A program made the translations under genes and the position numbers. A stretch of 6,021 nt of DNA from Deltaproteobacteria bacterium (lineage in GTDB: Bacteria > Myxococcota_A > Polyangia > Polyangiales > Houyiibacteriaceae), in assembly GCA_027295555.1 (NCBI GenBank), contig JAPUKT010000262.1, positions 1-6,021 of the forward strand, given 5' to 3'. Shown here piece after piece: positions 5,779-6,021 of this stretch. The stretch's first letter is position 1; every line of letters begins with the position of its first letter. The notes beneath the pieces were generated by a model. It did no database searches. It was given only the letters and a program-made list of their open reading frames with translations, and was not told the origin of the DNA.

Positions 5779-6021
5779 CTACTCTTCGGAGGCCGCAACC
5801 GCCACGGGCTCTGGCTCAAGAACGGCGGGTGAAGGCACGATGGGCTTCACCGCGTCGTCCTCGACGACCATGTCGATCTTGTTGTAGGCGCCAAGGCCGG
5901 TACCTGCCGGGAGCAGGCGGCCCATGATGACGTTTTCCTTGAGACCGCGGAGCTGATCGACCTTGCCGCTGATGGCAGCCTCAGTAAGCACTTTGGTGGT
6001 CTCCTGGAACGACGAGGCACT
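5779..6021 (-). CDS. rpoC: RNA polymerase beta' subunit, C-terminal fragment (continues beyond the window)
   Basis: The last 80 residues of beta'. The segment SASSFQETTKVLTEAAISGK followed by VDQLRGLKENVIMGRLLPAG (residues 1-40 of the fragment) and TG is the nearly invariant C-terminal region of bacterial beta', near the omega-binding and jaw/clamp base elements. After it comes a lineage-specific tail of about 38 residues (from LGAYNKID to AVAASEE), acidic and Pro/Ala/Val-rich. The frame is open to the window edge, and GTG at 5989-5991 is an internal valine, not a start. The stop is TAG. No rho-independent terminator is visible in the 32 bases before the next gene. Confidence 0.97.
   Translation of the reverse strand, partial: SASSFQETTKVLTEAAISGKVDQLRGLKENVIMGRLLPAGTGLGAYNKIDMVVEDDAVKPIVPSPAVLEPEPVAVAASEE

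Noticed and set aside
1..6021. CRISPR array, tRNA, rRNA or insertion sequence
   Set aside because: I saw no spaced direct repeats, no cloverleaf or rRNA segments, no transposase and no terminal inverted repeats.

Overview
The window is GC-rich, tightly packed bacterial DNA with high-GC codon use. The genes look chromosomal: a pyrimidine-nucleoside phosphorylase, an acyl-CoA dehydrogenase and the 3' end of rpoC. The rpoC tail ending in an acidic Pro/Ala/Glu stretch, the lipoproteins and the LCAD-like dehydrogenase suggest a Gram-negative bacterium of the deltaproteobacterial/Myxococcota kind. That placement is an inference from style; no marker here proves it.

Layout: (1) 1-1016, plus strand, thymidine/pyrimidine-nucleoside phosphorylase, lacking about 100 N-terminal residues because the window begins inside it. 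(2) 994-2376, minus strand, a predicted exported gluzincin metallopeptidase (HELSH...WFTEG) that converges on the first gene and overlaps its end by 23 bases. (3) 2377-2641, a divergent intergenic region with an AT-rich candidate promoter for the peptidase. (4) 2642-4540, plus strand, a three-gene cassette: a small Ala/Glu-rich lipoprotein ending in two EGSCG repeats, a DUF692/MNIO multinuclear iron oxidase, and a DUF2063/HvfC-like partner protein. (5) 4589-5746, minus strand, acyl-CoA dehydrogenase. (6) 5779-6021, minus strand, the C-terminal 80 residues of RpoC.

The most interesting part is the cassette at 2642-4540. It has the architecture of the copper-related RiPP metallophore systems HvfABC and bufferin: precursor, MNIO enzyme, recruiting partner. 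The precursor here has a lipobox instead of only a cleavable signal peptide, and its core repeats read EGSCG rather than the EGKCG I know from HvfA. The expected product is a lipid-anchored peptide whose two C-terminal cysteines are oxidatively modified in the cytoplasm before export. A perfect hairpin and then a rho-independent terminator lie between the precursor and enzyme genes. They would make precursor mRNA far more abundant than enzyme mRNA, as a stoichiometric metal-binding product needs. The partner gene starts at a GTG inside the enzyme gene with a good ribosome binding site, so those two are translationally coupled. The flanking genes appear to be unrelated housekeeping functions.
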